Assembly: GCA_044439985.1 (NCBI GenBank)
Contig: JBITAG010000106.1
Location: forward strand, 1 to 6,786
Length of the DNA stretch: 6,786 nucleotides
Direction: 5' to 3'
DNA from: JAJRXR01 sp044439985
GTDB taxonomy: Bacteria; Planctomycetota; Phycisphaerae; Phycisphaerales; UBA1924
The position numbers and the translations under genes are program-made. The notes below the pieces were generated by a model, which saw only the letters and a list, made by a program, of their open reading frames with translations, had not been told where the DNA came from and searched no databases. Below, in pieces: positions 1-6,046 of this stretch (position 1 is the stretch's first letter; the number at the start of each line of letters is the position of its first letter).

Positions 1-1018
1 GGGTGTTCGGTCCGGTCAGGGCGATCGCGTTGCGCAGGCGCGCCGGGCTGGTGGTCGCCCGTCCCGCAAAGGCGGTGATGATGTCCCCCTCGCGCAGCCC
101 CGCGTTGTCCGCCGGGCTCCCCTCCACCACCGGGCCGAGCACGATCCCGCCCTCGATCCCGAGGCTCACGGCCACCTCCGGGTCCAGCTCCTCGATCTCG
201 ACGCCCAGCCACCCCCGGTTCACCCGCCCCGCGTCGATGATCTGCGTCATGACCCGCTGGGCGATGTCCGCGGGGATCGCGAACCCCAGCCCCGCGTTGG
301 ACCCCGTCCGCGACGCGATGGCGGTGTTGATCCCCACCACCGCCCCCGTCAGGTCGATCAGCGGGCCCCCGGAGTTGCCCGGGTTGATCGCCGCGTCGGT
401 CTGGATGAACTCCTGAAAGATCTCCGTCCGCTCATCGCTCCCCTCGATCGTCCGCCCCTTGGCGCTCACGATCCCCGCGGTGATCGAGTTGGCGAACCCG
501 AAGGGGCTGCCCGCGGCGAGAACCCACTCGCCGACCTCCAGCGCCTCGGAGTCACCGAACCGGGCGGGCGTGACGCCCTCCGTCTCGATGCGGAGGACCG
601 CCAGGTCGGTGGGGGGGTCGGCGCCGATGAGTTCGGCCGGGTACTCGCGACCGTCGGCGAGGCGCACCAGGAACTGGTCCGCGTTCTCGATCACGTGGTT
701 GTTCGTGAGGATGTACCCCCGCTCGTCGGCGATGACGCCCGATCCGAGCCCCGCCCGCTGCAGGCTCGGCTCTCCCGCGCTGAGGGCCCGCCCGAAGATG
801 TCGCGCCGCACGGGCTGCACGAGGCGCGCGCTGGTGATGTGCACGACGGAGTGCTCGATCCGCTCCGCCGCGTGCTTGAACGCGCTGGAGAGACTGCGGG
901 CAAAGGCGAGGTCGGCCTGGGCCTGCGGGGTCATCGTGTCCTGCGCCGGGGCCGGGGCGTTGATCGAGAGGGAGAGCCCCGCCGCCAGAGCCAGCAGCAT
1001 CCGTCGCGTGTCCATCAT
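1..1018 (-). CDS. htrA: HtrA/DegP-family periplasmic serine protease with PDZ domain, 3' end cut by window edge
   Basis: This is a trypsin-like ATP-independent protease that degrades or refolds damaged envelope proteins. My translation from the ATG at 1018 gives 339 residues and stays open at base 1, so the C-terminus is missing. Residues 1-25 look like a Sec signal peptide: a basic start (TRR), a hydrophobic core (MLLALAAGLSL) and a cleavage site after APAPA. The catalytic triad is visible as H108 in TNNHV, D138 in TDLAVL and S216 in GNSGGPL. A PDZ domain begins near residue 268 with the RGWLGV motif and is cut off around residue 339. Whether a second PDZ follows, as in DegP, cannot be seen. 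The segment between the first strands and GLGSGVI (about residues 68-90) is short, unlike the long LA loop of E. coli DegP. The start is supported by GGAGG eight bases upstream; a second ATG follows immediately at 1015. It lies 52 bases after queD on the same strand, so read-through is possible, but it has no clear link to the que genes. DegP, DegQ and DegS cannot be told apart here. Confidence 0.95.
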   Translation of the reverse strand, partial: MMDTRRMLLALAAGLSLSINAPAPAQDTMTPQAQADLAFARSLSSAFKHAAERIEHSVVHITSARLVQPVRRDIFGRALSAGEPSLQRAGLGSGVIADERGYILTNNHVIENADQFLVRLADGREYPAELIGADPPTDLAVLRIETEGVTPARFGDSEALEVGEWVLAAGSPFGFANSITAGIVSAKGRTIEGSDERTEIFQEFIQTDAAINPGNSGGPLIDLTGAVVGINTAIASRTGSNAGLGFAIPADIAQRVMTQIIDAGRVNRGWLGVEIEELDPEVAVSLGIEGGIVLGPVVEGSPADNAGLREGDIITAFAGRATTSPARLRNAIALTGPNT

Positions 1019-1026
1019 CCGTCGTT

Positions 1027-1031
1027 CCTCC
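1027..1031 (-). promoter_or_regulatory. Shine-Dalgarno sequence of the HtrA-type protease gene
   Basis: GGAGG on the minus strand lies eight bases before the first of two adjacent ATG codons (1018 and 1015). It supports a start there and independent translation initiation of this gene, rather than coupling to queD. Confidence 0.75.
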
Positions 1032-1035
1032 GTGA

Positions 1036-1052
1036 GACCGGGGCGCCCGGTC
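1036..1052. repeat. Perfect 7-bp inverted repeat in the queD-htrA spacer
   Basis: GACCGGG (1036-1042) and CCCGGTC (1046-1052) are perfect complements around a three-base loop. The repeat sits in the 52-base spacer after the queD stop and just before the ribosome binding site of the protease gene. No T-run follows it on the minus strand, so it is not a canonical intrinsic terminator. It could be an mRNA processing or stabilising hairpin, an operator, or chance in GC-rich DNA. Confidence 0.35.
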
Positions 1053-1070
1053 CTGACCCGTCCTGCGGGG

Positions 1071-1538
1071 TCACCCCTGACCGTACTCGGCCCAGGACGT
1101 GCTGGTTTCACCCACGCGGACGCGTTCAACACGCACATGGGGCGGGAGGCGGAACGTCCCGCCGCGCTCGTCGGTGAGCGTCACCCCGCCGCGGATCTGG
1201 GCCTCCAGGTGCTCGAAGATGCGCCGGGCGAGCACTTCCGTCGTCGGATCCTCGTTCTCGAAGACAATGAGGCGATCGCCCGAGGCCGCGGCGAGGGTCT
1301 CGACCATCGGATCGGCCGAGTTGATCGCCATGGCGTGGTCCCAGTCGTCCAGGAAGCCCGCGACCGCCAGCTTCAGGGCCTTGAAGTCGCAGACCATGTC
1401 ATTCTCGTCCAGGCGATCCGACGAGAGCACCAGCTCCACCCGGCGCGAGTGCCCGTGGGGGAAGCGGCACCGGTCGGGGTGCTTGGAGAGCATGTGCCCG
1501 CTCTCGATCTCGAAGGCCTTGCAGACGCGGTAGAGCAT
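1071..1538 (-). CDS. queD: 6-carboxy-5,6,7,8-tetrahydropterin synthase QueD
   Basis: QueD is a zinc enzyme of the 6-pyruvoyl-tetrahydropterin synthase family. It converts 7,8-dihydroneopterin triphosphate to 6-carboxytetrahydropterin, an early step towards preQ0 and queuosine. The 155-residue product has the zinc ligands H15 (ESGHML), H28 and H30 (FPHGHS). The family's catalytic cysteine is present as C24, four residues before the first His of HGH, as in E. coli QueD. The DH pair is D67-H68, a PTTE motif lies at 98-101, and the C-terminal glutamate is E144 in GETSTSWAEY. It is longer than E. coli QueD (about 120 residues). The extra length lies mainly between the DH pair and PTTE, and in the stretch before the final strand. 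The start is well fixed: an in-frame TAG lies nine bases upstream of the ATG. The only purine-rich stretch upstream (GGGGG at 1557-1553) is 14 bases away, too far for a good ribosome binding site, so translation may depend on coupling to queE, which ends 24 bases upstream. Confidence 0.95.
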   Translation of the reverse strand: MLYRVCKAFEIESGHMLSKHPDRCRFPHGHSRRVELVLSSDRLDENDMVCDFKALKLAVAGFLDDWDHAMAINSADPMVETLAAASGDRLIVFENEDPTTEVLARRIFEHLEAQIRGGVTLTDERGGTFRLPPHVRVERVRVGETSTSWAEYGQG

Positions 1539-1562
1539 GGGCGAATGCTACGCCCCCGGAAC

Positions 1563-2273
1563 TCAGGTCCCGCGGGTGTCCCCGAAGAGGTCGATGTGCA
1601 GACGCTGGCAGTACCGCCACCGGCGCGCGGTGCAGACGTCCAGGATCCACCGGACCGCCTCGGGGCGCGCCGGCTCGACCCCCTCGGGCATCAGCATCAC
1701 GTCCGTCTCCGACCACCCTTCCAGCTCGTCGAGCAGGGCGTCGATCTCCGGCAGGTCCGCGGGGGAGCTGACCACGAACTTGAGCTGCCGGTCCGGGGCT
1801 CGGGCGATCAGGGCGTTGAGCACGCCCCTGTTCAGGCGACGGGCCTCGTGTCGGGCCGCCCACGCCCCGGTCGGATCGCGCGGGTCGTCGAGCGGGGTCG
1901 AGTCGGCGAGCTTCGGGCTCAGGCTCATCAGGTCCGCGTGGACCTCGGGCAGGTCCACCGTGCCCGCCGTCTCGATCGTCACGTGCATCCCCGTCTCCCG
2001 CAGCGCGTGAGACAGCGGGACGAGCGCGTCGAAGAGCATCGGCTCTCCCCCGGTCAGCACCGCGTGCCCCACGCCGGAGCCCGCCGCCTCGCGTGCCAGC
2101 TCGTCGACGGTCCGGGGCGCGCCCTCGGGCGCCCAGCTGGCGTAGGGCGTGTCACACCATCGGCAGCGCAGGTTGCACCCGCTCGTGCGCACGAACCAGG
2201 AGGGTGTGCCCGTCAGCTTCCCCTCGCCCTGCACGGAGACGAACGTCTCGCTGATGGGCAGCCGATCGCTCAC
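1563..2273 (-). CDS. queE: 7-carboxy-7-deazaguanine synthase QueE (radical SAM)
   Basis: QueE is a radical S-adenosylmethionine enzyme that rearranges 6-carboxytetrahydropterin into 7-carboxy-7-deazaguanine. The 236-residue product shows the QueE signature near its N-terminus: QGEG at 15-18, then the [4Fe-4S] motif C33-x3-C37-x2-C40 in CNLRCRWCDTPYASW, and a TGGEP SAM-binding motif at 74-78. Length fits the family (about 220-245). I chose the GTG at 2273 because it gives the usual short lead before the SETFVSVQGEG block. It overlaps the queC stop in a GTGA arrangement, which implies translational coupling. A longer in-frame extension exists upstream (to 2396), but it would lie wholly inside queC and adds residues that do not look like QueE. 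GGGG seven bases upstream of the GTG is a modest ribosome binding site. The cysteine spacing is the x3-x2 type seen in Bacillus-type QueE, not the expanded spacing reported for some proteobacterial enzymes. Confidence 0.95.
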   Translation of the reverse strand: MSDRLPISETFVSVQGEGKLTGTPSWFVRTSGCNLRCRWCDTPYASWAPEGAPRTVDELAREAAGSGVGHAVLTGGEPMLFDALVPLSHALRETGMHVTIETAGTVDLPEVHADLMSLSPKLADSTPLDDPRDPTGAWAARHEARRLNRGVLNALIARAPDRQLKFVVSSPADLPEIDALLDELEGWSETDVMLMPEGVEPARPEAVRWILDVCTARRWRYCQRLHIDLFGDTRGT

Positions 2274-2977
2274 GCGAGGGCCCCGGGGGCATAGCGCGTC
2301 GGATCGGGCAGGCCCGCCTCCTCGAAGCAGCGCCGGCGCAGCTGGCAGGAGTCGCACCGGGCGCACGCGCGTCCCTGCTCGTCCGGGTCGTAGCACGAAC
2401 TGGTCAGGGCGTAGTCCACGCCCAGCTCATGCCCGGAGCGGATGATCCGCGCCTTGCTCAGGTGCAGCAGCGGCGTGTGCACGCGGAAGCTGTCCCCCTC
2501 GACGCCCGCCCGGGTCGCCAGGTTGGCCGTCTCCTCGAAGGCGCTGATGAACTCGGGGCGACAGTCCGGGTACCCGGAGTAGTCCACCGCGTTGACCCCG
2601 ATGAACAGGTCCCGCGACCCGATCGACTCGGCCGTCCCCAGCGCCATCGACAGGAACACCAGGTTCCGCGCCGGCACGTACGTCTCCGGGATCGGCCCGC
2701 CCATCTGCGCCTCGGTTCGGTCCCGCGGCACGTCCCCGCCTCCCGTCAGCGCGCTCCCGCGGAAACAGGACGCGTCGAGCTTGACCACCCGCAGTCGGCA
2801 TGCCTGGGCCTCCGCCACCCGCGCCGCGGCCTCCAGCTCGCACCGGTGGCGCTGCCCGTAGTCGAACGCCAGGCAGACCGGGGCAAAACCGTCCCGACGC
2901 GCAATCGCCAGCGTGGTGGCGCTGTCCAGGCCACCCGAGAGCAGCACGACGCAGGTTCGGGAGGTGGGCGTGTTCAC
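2270..2977 (-). CDS. queC: 7-cyano-7-deazaguanine (preQ0) synthase QueC
   Basis: QueC is an ATP-dependent enzyme that turns 7-carboxy-7-deazaguanine plus ammonia into preQ0, the product that closes this three-gene set. From the GTG at 2977 the protein has 235 residues, close to the 231 of E. coli QueC. The PP-loop ATP motif SGGLDS is at residues 14-19. VPARNLVFLSMA and VNAVDYSGYPDCRPEF are typical QueC blocks. The C-terminal zinc site is C195-x9-C205-x2-C208-x2-C211. The start is not certain. GTG 2977 leaves eight residues before the CVVLLSGG strand, as expected. TTG 2983 is also possible. GTG 3046 would extend the protein by 23 residues and overlap the end of the kinase gene by 40 bases, and those residues do not resemble QueC. 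None of the three has a strong ribosome binding site. The gap to the kinase stop is 29 bases with the chosen start. The stop overlaps the queE start by four bases. Confidence 0.94.
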   Translation of the reverse strand: MNTPTSRTCVVLLSGGLDSATTLAIARRDGFAPVCLAFDYGQRHRCELEAAARVAEAQACRLRVVKLDASCFRGSALTGGGDVPRDRTEAQMGGPIPETYVPARNLVFLSMALGTAESIGSRDLFIGVNAVDYSGYPDCRPEFISAFEETANLATRAGVEGDSFRVHTPLLHLSKARIIRSGHELGVDYALTSSCYDPDEQGRACARCDSCQLRRRCFEEAGLPDPTRYAPGALA

Positions 2978-3006
2978 GCCCAACTGTATGGCCGGGGATC
3001 CGACCG

Positions 3007-5916
3007 TCAGGCGGCCCGGGCCGACGCCCGTCCGGACCGGATCCACTCCCCGCAGCGCTCGATCAGCGTCGTCCGCGAGATGGGCTTGGTCAGGAAGTCG
3101 TCACACCCCGCCTCCATGCACCGGTCCCGGTCCTCGCTGGTCGCAAACGCGGTGAGGGCGATGACCGGCCGGTCGTACCCCGCCTTGCGGATCTCGCGCG
3201 TCGCGTCGTACCCGTCGAGCACGGGCATCTGCATGTCCATCAGCACCAGATCGAACGGGCGTCCGGACCGGGCGGCCCGGAGCGTCTGGTCCACCCCTTC
3301 ACGCCCGTTCTCGGCGTACGTCACCTCCGCCCCCGCCTTGGTCAGGAAGAGGCTCAGCAGGCGTCGGTTGTCCTCCCCGTCCTCCACCAGCAGGATCGCG
3401 GCTCCGTGCAGGCTGTCCGGCGCCGGTGCGTCGGCGTTCACCCGCGCGGCGGGGGTCGGGTCGGTGGTCGTCTCGCCCGGTGTCGCCGCCGGCGCCTCTT
3501 GCAGAGGGACGCTGAGCGTGAACGCGCTGCCCACCCCGTGGTCCGAACGCACCTCGATGTCGCCCCCCATCATCTCGGCGAGCCGGCGCGAGATCGTCAG
3601 GCCGAGCCCGGTGCCCCCGAACTGGCGGGTCGTGATCTCCTCACCCTGCGCGAAGGGCTGGAAGATCCGGTCCAGCGTCTCGGGGGTCATGCCGATGCCC
3701 GAATCACGCACCTCGAAACGCAGGCGCGGGGCCTCCGGCGCCTTGGCGGCGCAGGAGAGCGTGATGCGCACCGTCCCCGCGGAGGTGAACTTCACCGCGT
3801 TGCCGACCAGGTTGACCAGGATCTGACGCACCCGCACCTCGTCGAGCATCGCGTACTCGGGGACGGGGCCCTGGACCGTCGTCTCGAACGATACTCCCTT
3901 CGACTGCGCCACCGACGCGAGCATCGAGGCGATGTCGTCCAGGAACCGCTCGGGCCGGCAACGCGTCGGCGCCAGGTCCACCTGGTCCGCCTCCACCTTC
4001 GACAGGTCGAGGATGTCGTTGATCAGCGTCAGCAGGTGTCCGGCGTTCGTGCTGATGATCGAGGCGGCCTCCGCGATCCCCGTCGGGGCGGTCGTCTCGT
4101 CGTTGAGCACCTCCGCGAACCCGATGATGGCGGTCAGCGGCGTGCGCAGCTCGTGGCTCATGTTCGCGAGGAAGGCGCTCTTCGCGCGGCTCGCGGTCAC
4201 CGCGGCGCGCCGCGCTGCCGTCAGCTCCGCCTGCACCCCCTTCTGCTGGTCGATGTCGATGTGCACACCCACCATCCGGATCGGGGCGCCGCGCTCGTCC
4301 CGCTCGACCGCCTCCCCCACGCTCAGGATCCACTTCCAGGAGCCGTCCCTGCACCGGAGCCGGTGCTCGCAGAGGTACCGCTCGGTCTCTCCCTTGAGAT
4401 GGGCCGCGAGGCGGGCCTGTGCGTCGGTCAGATCCTCCGGGTGGCAGAGCGTCTCCCACGTGCTCCGGCGCATCGGAAGCTCACCCGGCTCGTACCCGAG
4501 CATCGTGAACCACTCGTCGTTGTAGTAGACCCCGTTCGTCTTGAAGTTCCAGTCCCACAGCCCCTCCTGGGCCGCGCTGAGCGCGAGGTCCAGACGCTGG
4601 CGCGTCGCCGCCAGCTCCGACACCGCCTGCTTCTGCGCCGTGATGTCCTGGAAGGCGCCCACCAGGGAGACCACCCGCCCGTCCTCGAAGACCGGCTCAC
4701 CCAGCGCCCGGACCACCCGCTCCCGTCCCGTGGCGCTGACGAACGGAAGCTCGAGGTCGTACGGCGTGCCATCCCGCGTGCACCGTTCCACCGCGTCGCT
4801 GATGATCGGTCGGGCCTGTTCGGGGTAGAACTCCAGCGCGGAACCCAGCTCCAGCGGGATCCCGGGATCGACCTCGTGGATGCGGTACGTCTCTTCCGTC
4901 CACATCAGCTGCAGCGGGTCGAGCGTCAGCATCCATCCCCCCGTCAGCGACATCCGCCCCACCCGGTTTAGCAGCGATTCCAACCGCTGCAGCCGGTGCG
5001 CGTTCTGCTCCGCGGCCCGCTGCGCGCGACGAAGGCGCCGGACCGCCATCCGCAGGTCCGTCACGTCAAAGCGGACGGCCAGGATCTTCTCCAGCCGGCC
5101 CTCCTCGTCGTGGAAGCCGCGGATCACGGACTGCACCCAGTAGGGCTCTCCCGACTTGCTCCGATTCTGGATCACGCCCCGCCAGGTCTGCCCGCGGTGG
5201 ACGGTGCGGTACATGTTCCGCCAGAACGCGTCGGGGTGGACACCGGACTTGATGATCCGGTGGTTGGCCCCGATCAGCTCGTCACGGGAGTACCCGGAAA
5301 GCTGACAGAACATGTCGTTGACTTCAAGAATGGTGCCCGCCGGATCCGTCACGCTGACGATCGCGCTCTCGTTGAGCAGGTCGCTGATGAGCTGTGCGTT
5401 GCGGCGGGCGCGGATGGCCTCGTTCGAGGCGGCCCGGTACTCGAGCATGCTCGCGACCGCGCGGGCGAGCTGGTGGAGCGTCTCGCGCTGGTCCGCCGAG
5501 AACGTGCGCGGACGCGTGTCCCGCACGCACATCGCCCCGACGCGCTCGCCCGTGGAGAGCACGATCGGCGCCCCCGCGTAGAACCGCACCCCGTGCTGGG
5601 TCACCTTCGGGTTGTCCCGAAATCGATCGTCCCGCGTCGCGTCCTCGACCACGAAGACCTCGTCGGAGAGCACCGTGTACGAGCAGAAGGCCGTGCTCCG
5701 GTCCCCCTCGCACCGCCCCTTTCCCGTCTGGGCCTTGAACCACTCCCGGTCCGCGTCCACGAGGCTCACGCCCGCCTGGCTCACGCCGAAAATCAGCGAC
5801 GCCGCCCGCGAGATCGCGTCGAAGGCCGCTTCCTCCGTGGAGGTGTCGAGCACCTCGAGCGCGCGGAGCGCCCGCACACGCTGTTCGTCATTGGTCGGGA
5901 TTGGGGCGGCCGGCAA
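3007..5916 (-). CDS. Soluble hybrid sensor histidine kinase (GAF-PAS-PAS-PAS-HisKA-HATPase-REC)
   Basis: From the TTG at 5916 the protein has 969 residues. Approximate domains: GAF 10-160; PAS with PAC 176-290 (GYSRDELIGANHRIIKSG); a second PAS 312-429; a third, PAS_3-like, 436-559 (MLGYEPGELP, then HPEDL); HisKA 578-644; HATPase_c 690-805; a Pro/Ala/Thr-rich linker 806-836; receiver 840-959. The phosphoacceptor is H588 in NMSHELRTPL. ATP-binding boxes are NLVGNAVKF (702-710), DSGIGM (738-743), FQPF and GGTGLGL (767-773). The receiver has E845 and D846, phosphoacceptor D894 in LMDMQMP, T922 and K944, so both halves look active. I see no signal peptide or membrane segment, so a cytoplasmic sensor is likely; the ligand is unknown. 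There is no HPt domain and no separate response regulator nearby, so the phosphorelay partner must be elsewhere. The TTG has AGGAG seven bases upstream and gives a normal GAF-protein N-terminus. A GTG at 5973 would add 19 residues and is the main alternative. The gene sits between trmB and queC on the same strand. Confidence 0.93.
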   Translation of the reverse strand: MPAAPIPTNDEQRVRALRALEVLDTSTEEAAFDAISRAASLIFGVSQAGVSLVDADREWFKAQTGKGRCEGDRSTAFCSYTVLSDEVFVVEDATRDDRFRDNPKVTQHGVRFYAGAPIVLSTGERVGAMCVRDTRPRTFSADQRETLHQLARAVASMLEYRAASNEAIRARRNAQLISDLLNESAIVSVTDPAGTILEVNDMFCQLSGYSRDELIGANHRIIKSGVHPDAFWRNMYRTVHRGQTWRGVIQNRSKSGEPYWVQSVIRGFHDEEGRLEKILAVRFDVTDLRMAVRRLRRAQRAAEQNAHRLQRLESLLNRVGRMSLTGGWMLTLDPLQLMWTEETYRIHEVDPGIPLELGSALEFYPEQARPIISDAVERCTRDGTPYDLELPFVSATGRERVVRALGEPVFEDGRVVSLVGAFQDITAQKQAVSELAATRQRLDLALSAAQEGLWDWNFKTNGVYYNDEWFTMLGYEPGELPMRRSTWETLCHPEDLTDAQARLAAHLKGETERYLCEHRLRCRDGSWKWILSVGEAVERDERGAPIRMVGVHIDIDQQKGVQAELTAARRAAVTASRAKSAFLANMSHELRTPLTAIIGFAEVLNDETTAPTGIAEAASIISTNAGHLLTLINDILDLSKVEADQVDLAPTRCRPERFLDDIASMLASVAQSKGVSFETTVQGPVPEYAMLDEVRVRQILVNLVGNAVKFTSAGTVRITLSCAAKAPEAPRLRFEVRDSGIGMTPETLDRIFQPFAQGEEITTRQFGGTGLGLTISRRLAEMMGGDIEVRSDHGVGSAFTLSVPLQEAPAATPGETTTDPTPAARVNADAPAPDSLHGAAILLVEDGEDNRRLLSLFLTKAGAEVTYAENGREGVDQTLRAARSGRPFDLVLMDMQMPVLDGYDATREIRKAGYDRPVIALTAFATSEDRDRCMEAGCDDFLTKPISRTTLIERCGEWIRSGRASARAA

Positions 5917-5923
5917 CAGAGCA

Positions 5924-5928
5924 CTCCT
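5924..5928 (-). promoter_or_regulatory. Shine-Dalgarno sequence that supports a TTG start for the kinase
   Basis: AGGAG on the minus strand lies seven bases before the in-frame TTG at 5916. It is the best ribosome binding site upstream of the kinase and favours this TTG over the GTG at 5973. Three of its five bases lie in the 3' arm of the inverted repeat at 5926-5944. Confidence 0.6.
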
Positions 5929-5944
5929 GACAGGCAATGTCAGG
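5926..5944 (-). promoter_or_regulatory. Inverted repeat overlapping the kinase ribosome binding site
   Basis: On the minus strand CCTGACA, a five-base loop TTGCC and TGTCAGG form a perfect 7-bp inverted repeat. Its 3' arm contains the AGG of the AGGAG Shine-Dalgarno sequence of the kinase. As RNA it could fold and hide the ribosome binding site; as DNA the 19-bp dyad could be an operator. A smaller repeat (GGCGG/CCGCC with a four-base loop, 5950-5963) lies just upstream. If translation actually starts at the GTG at 5973, both repeats are coding and the idea loses force. Confidence 0.35.
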
Positions 5945-6046
5945 TCATCGGCGGGGTACCGCCTCGGGTCCACGCCGCCCCCGCATTCCCCCCGTGAAAG
6001 GGGCCTTTGGGTGGTTTTGCTCAGCGCTGCGAAGATCCCGCCCGGA

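Noticed and set aside
1539..1562. A riboswitch or other leader element controlling queD
   Set aside because: The spacer is only 24 bases, inside a likely operon, too short for a preQ1-type aptamer; no such fold is visible ahead of queC either.
459..2294. A 611-codon open frame on the plus strand opposite htrA, queD and queE
   Set aside because: It is antisense to three genes with clear family motifs, and its translation is Arg/Pro/Ala-rich with no recognisable domain. Long antisense frames are expected in DNA with this much third-position GC.
2429..3826. A 465-codon open frame on the plus strand across the queC-kinase junction
   Set aside because: It crosses the junction of two well-supported minus-strand genes and has low-complexity composition; no protein family is recognisable.
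2800..4971. A 723-codon open frame on the plus strand opposite queC and the kinase
   Set aside because: It is a shadow of the kinase coding frame, rich in Arg, His, Leu and Val with no domain pattern. The minus strand carries complete HisKA, HATPase and receiver motifs over the same bases.
5971..5973. GTG at 5973 as the kinase start
   Set aside because: The nearby G-run is only four bases away and is poorly placed, whereas the TTG at 5916 has AGGAG at ideal spacing and gives a typical GAF-protein N-terminus. It is kept as an alternative, not excluded.
5990..6003. CCCC/GGGG inverted repeat (and overlapping AAAGG/CCTTT) after trmB as a terminator
   Set aside because: The stems are only four to five bases, and no T-run follows in the direction of trmB transcription, so I would not call it an intrinsic terminator.
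5917..6046. A sigma70-type promoter for the kinase in the gap after trmB
   Set aside because: I found no -35/-10 pair with sensible spacing on the minus strand. A promoter may exist, but the sequence does not show one I can support.
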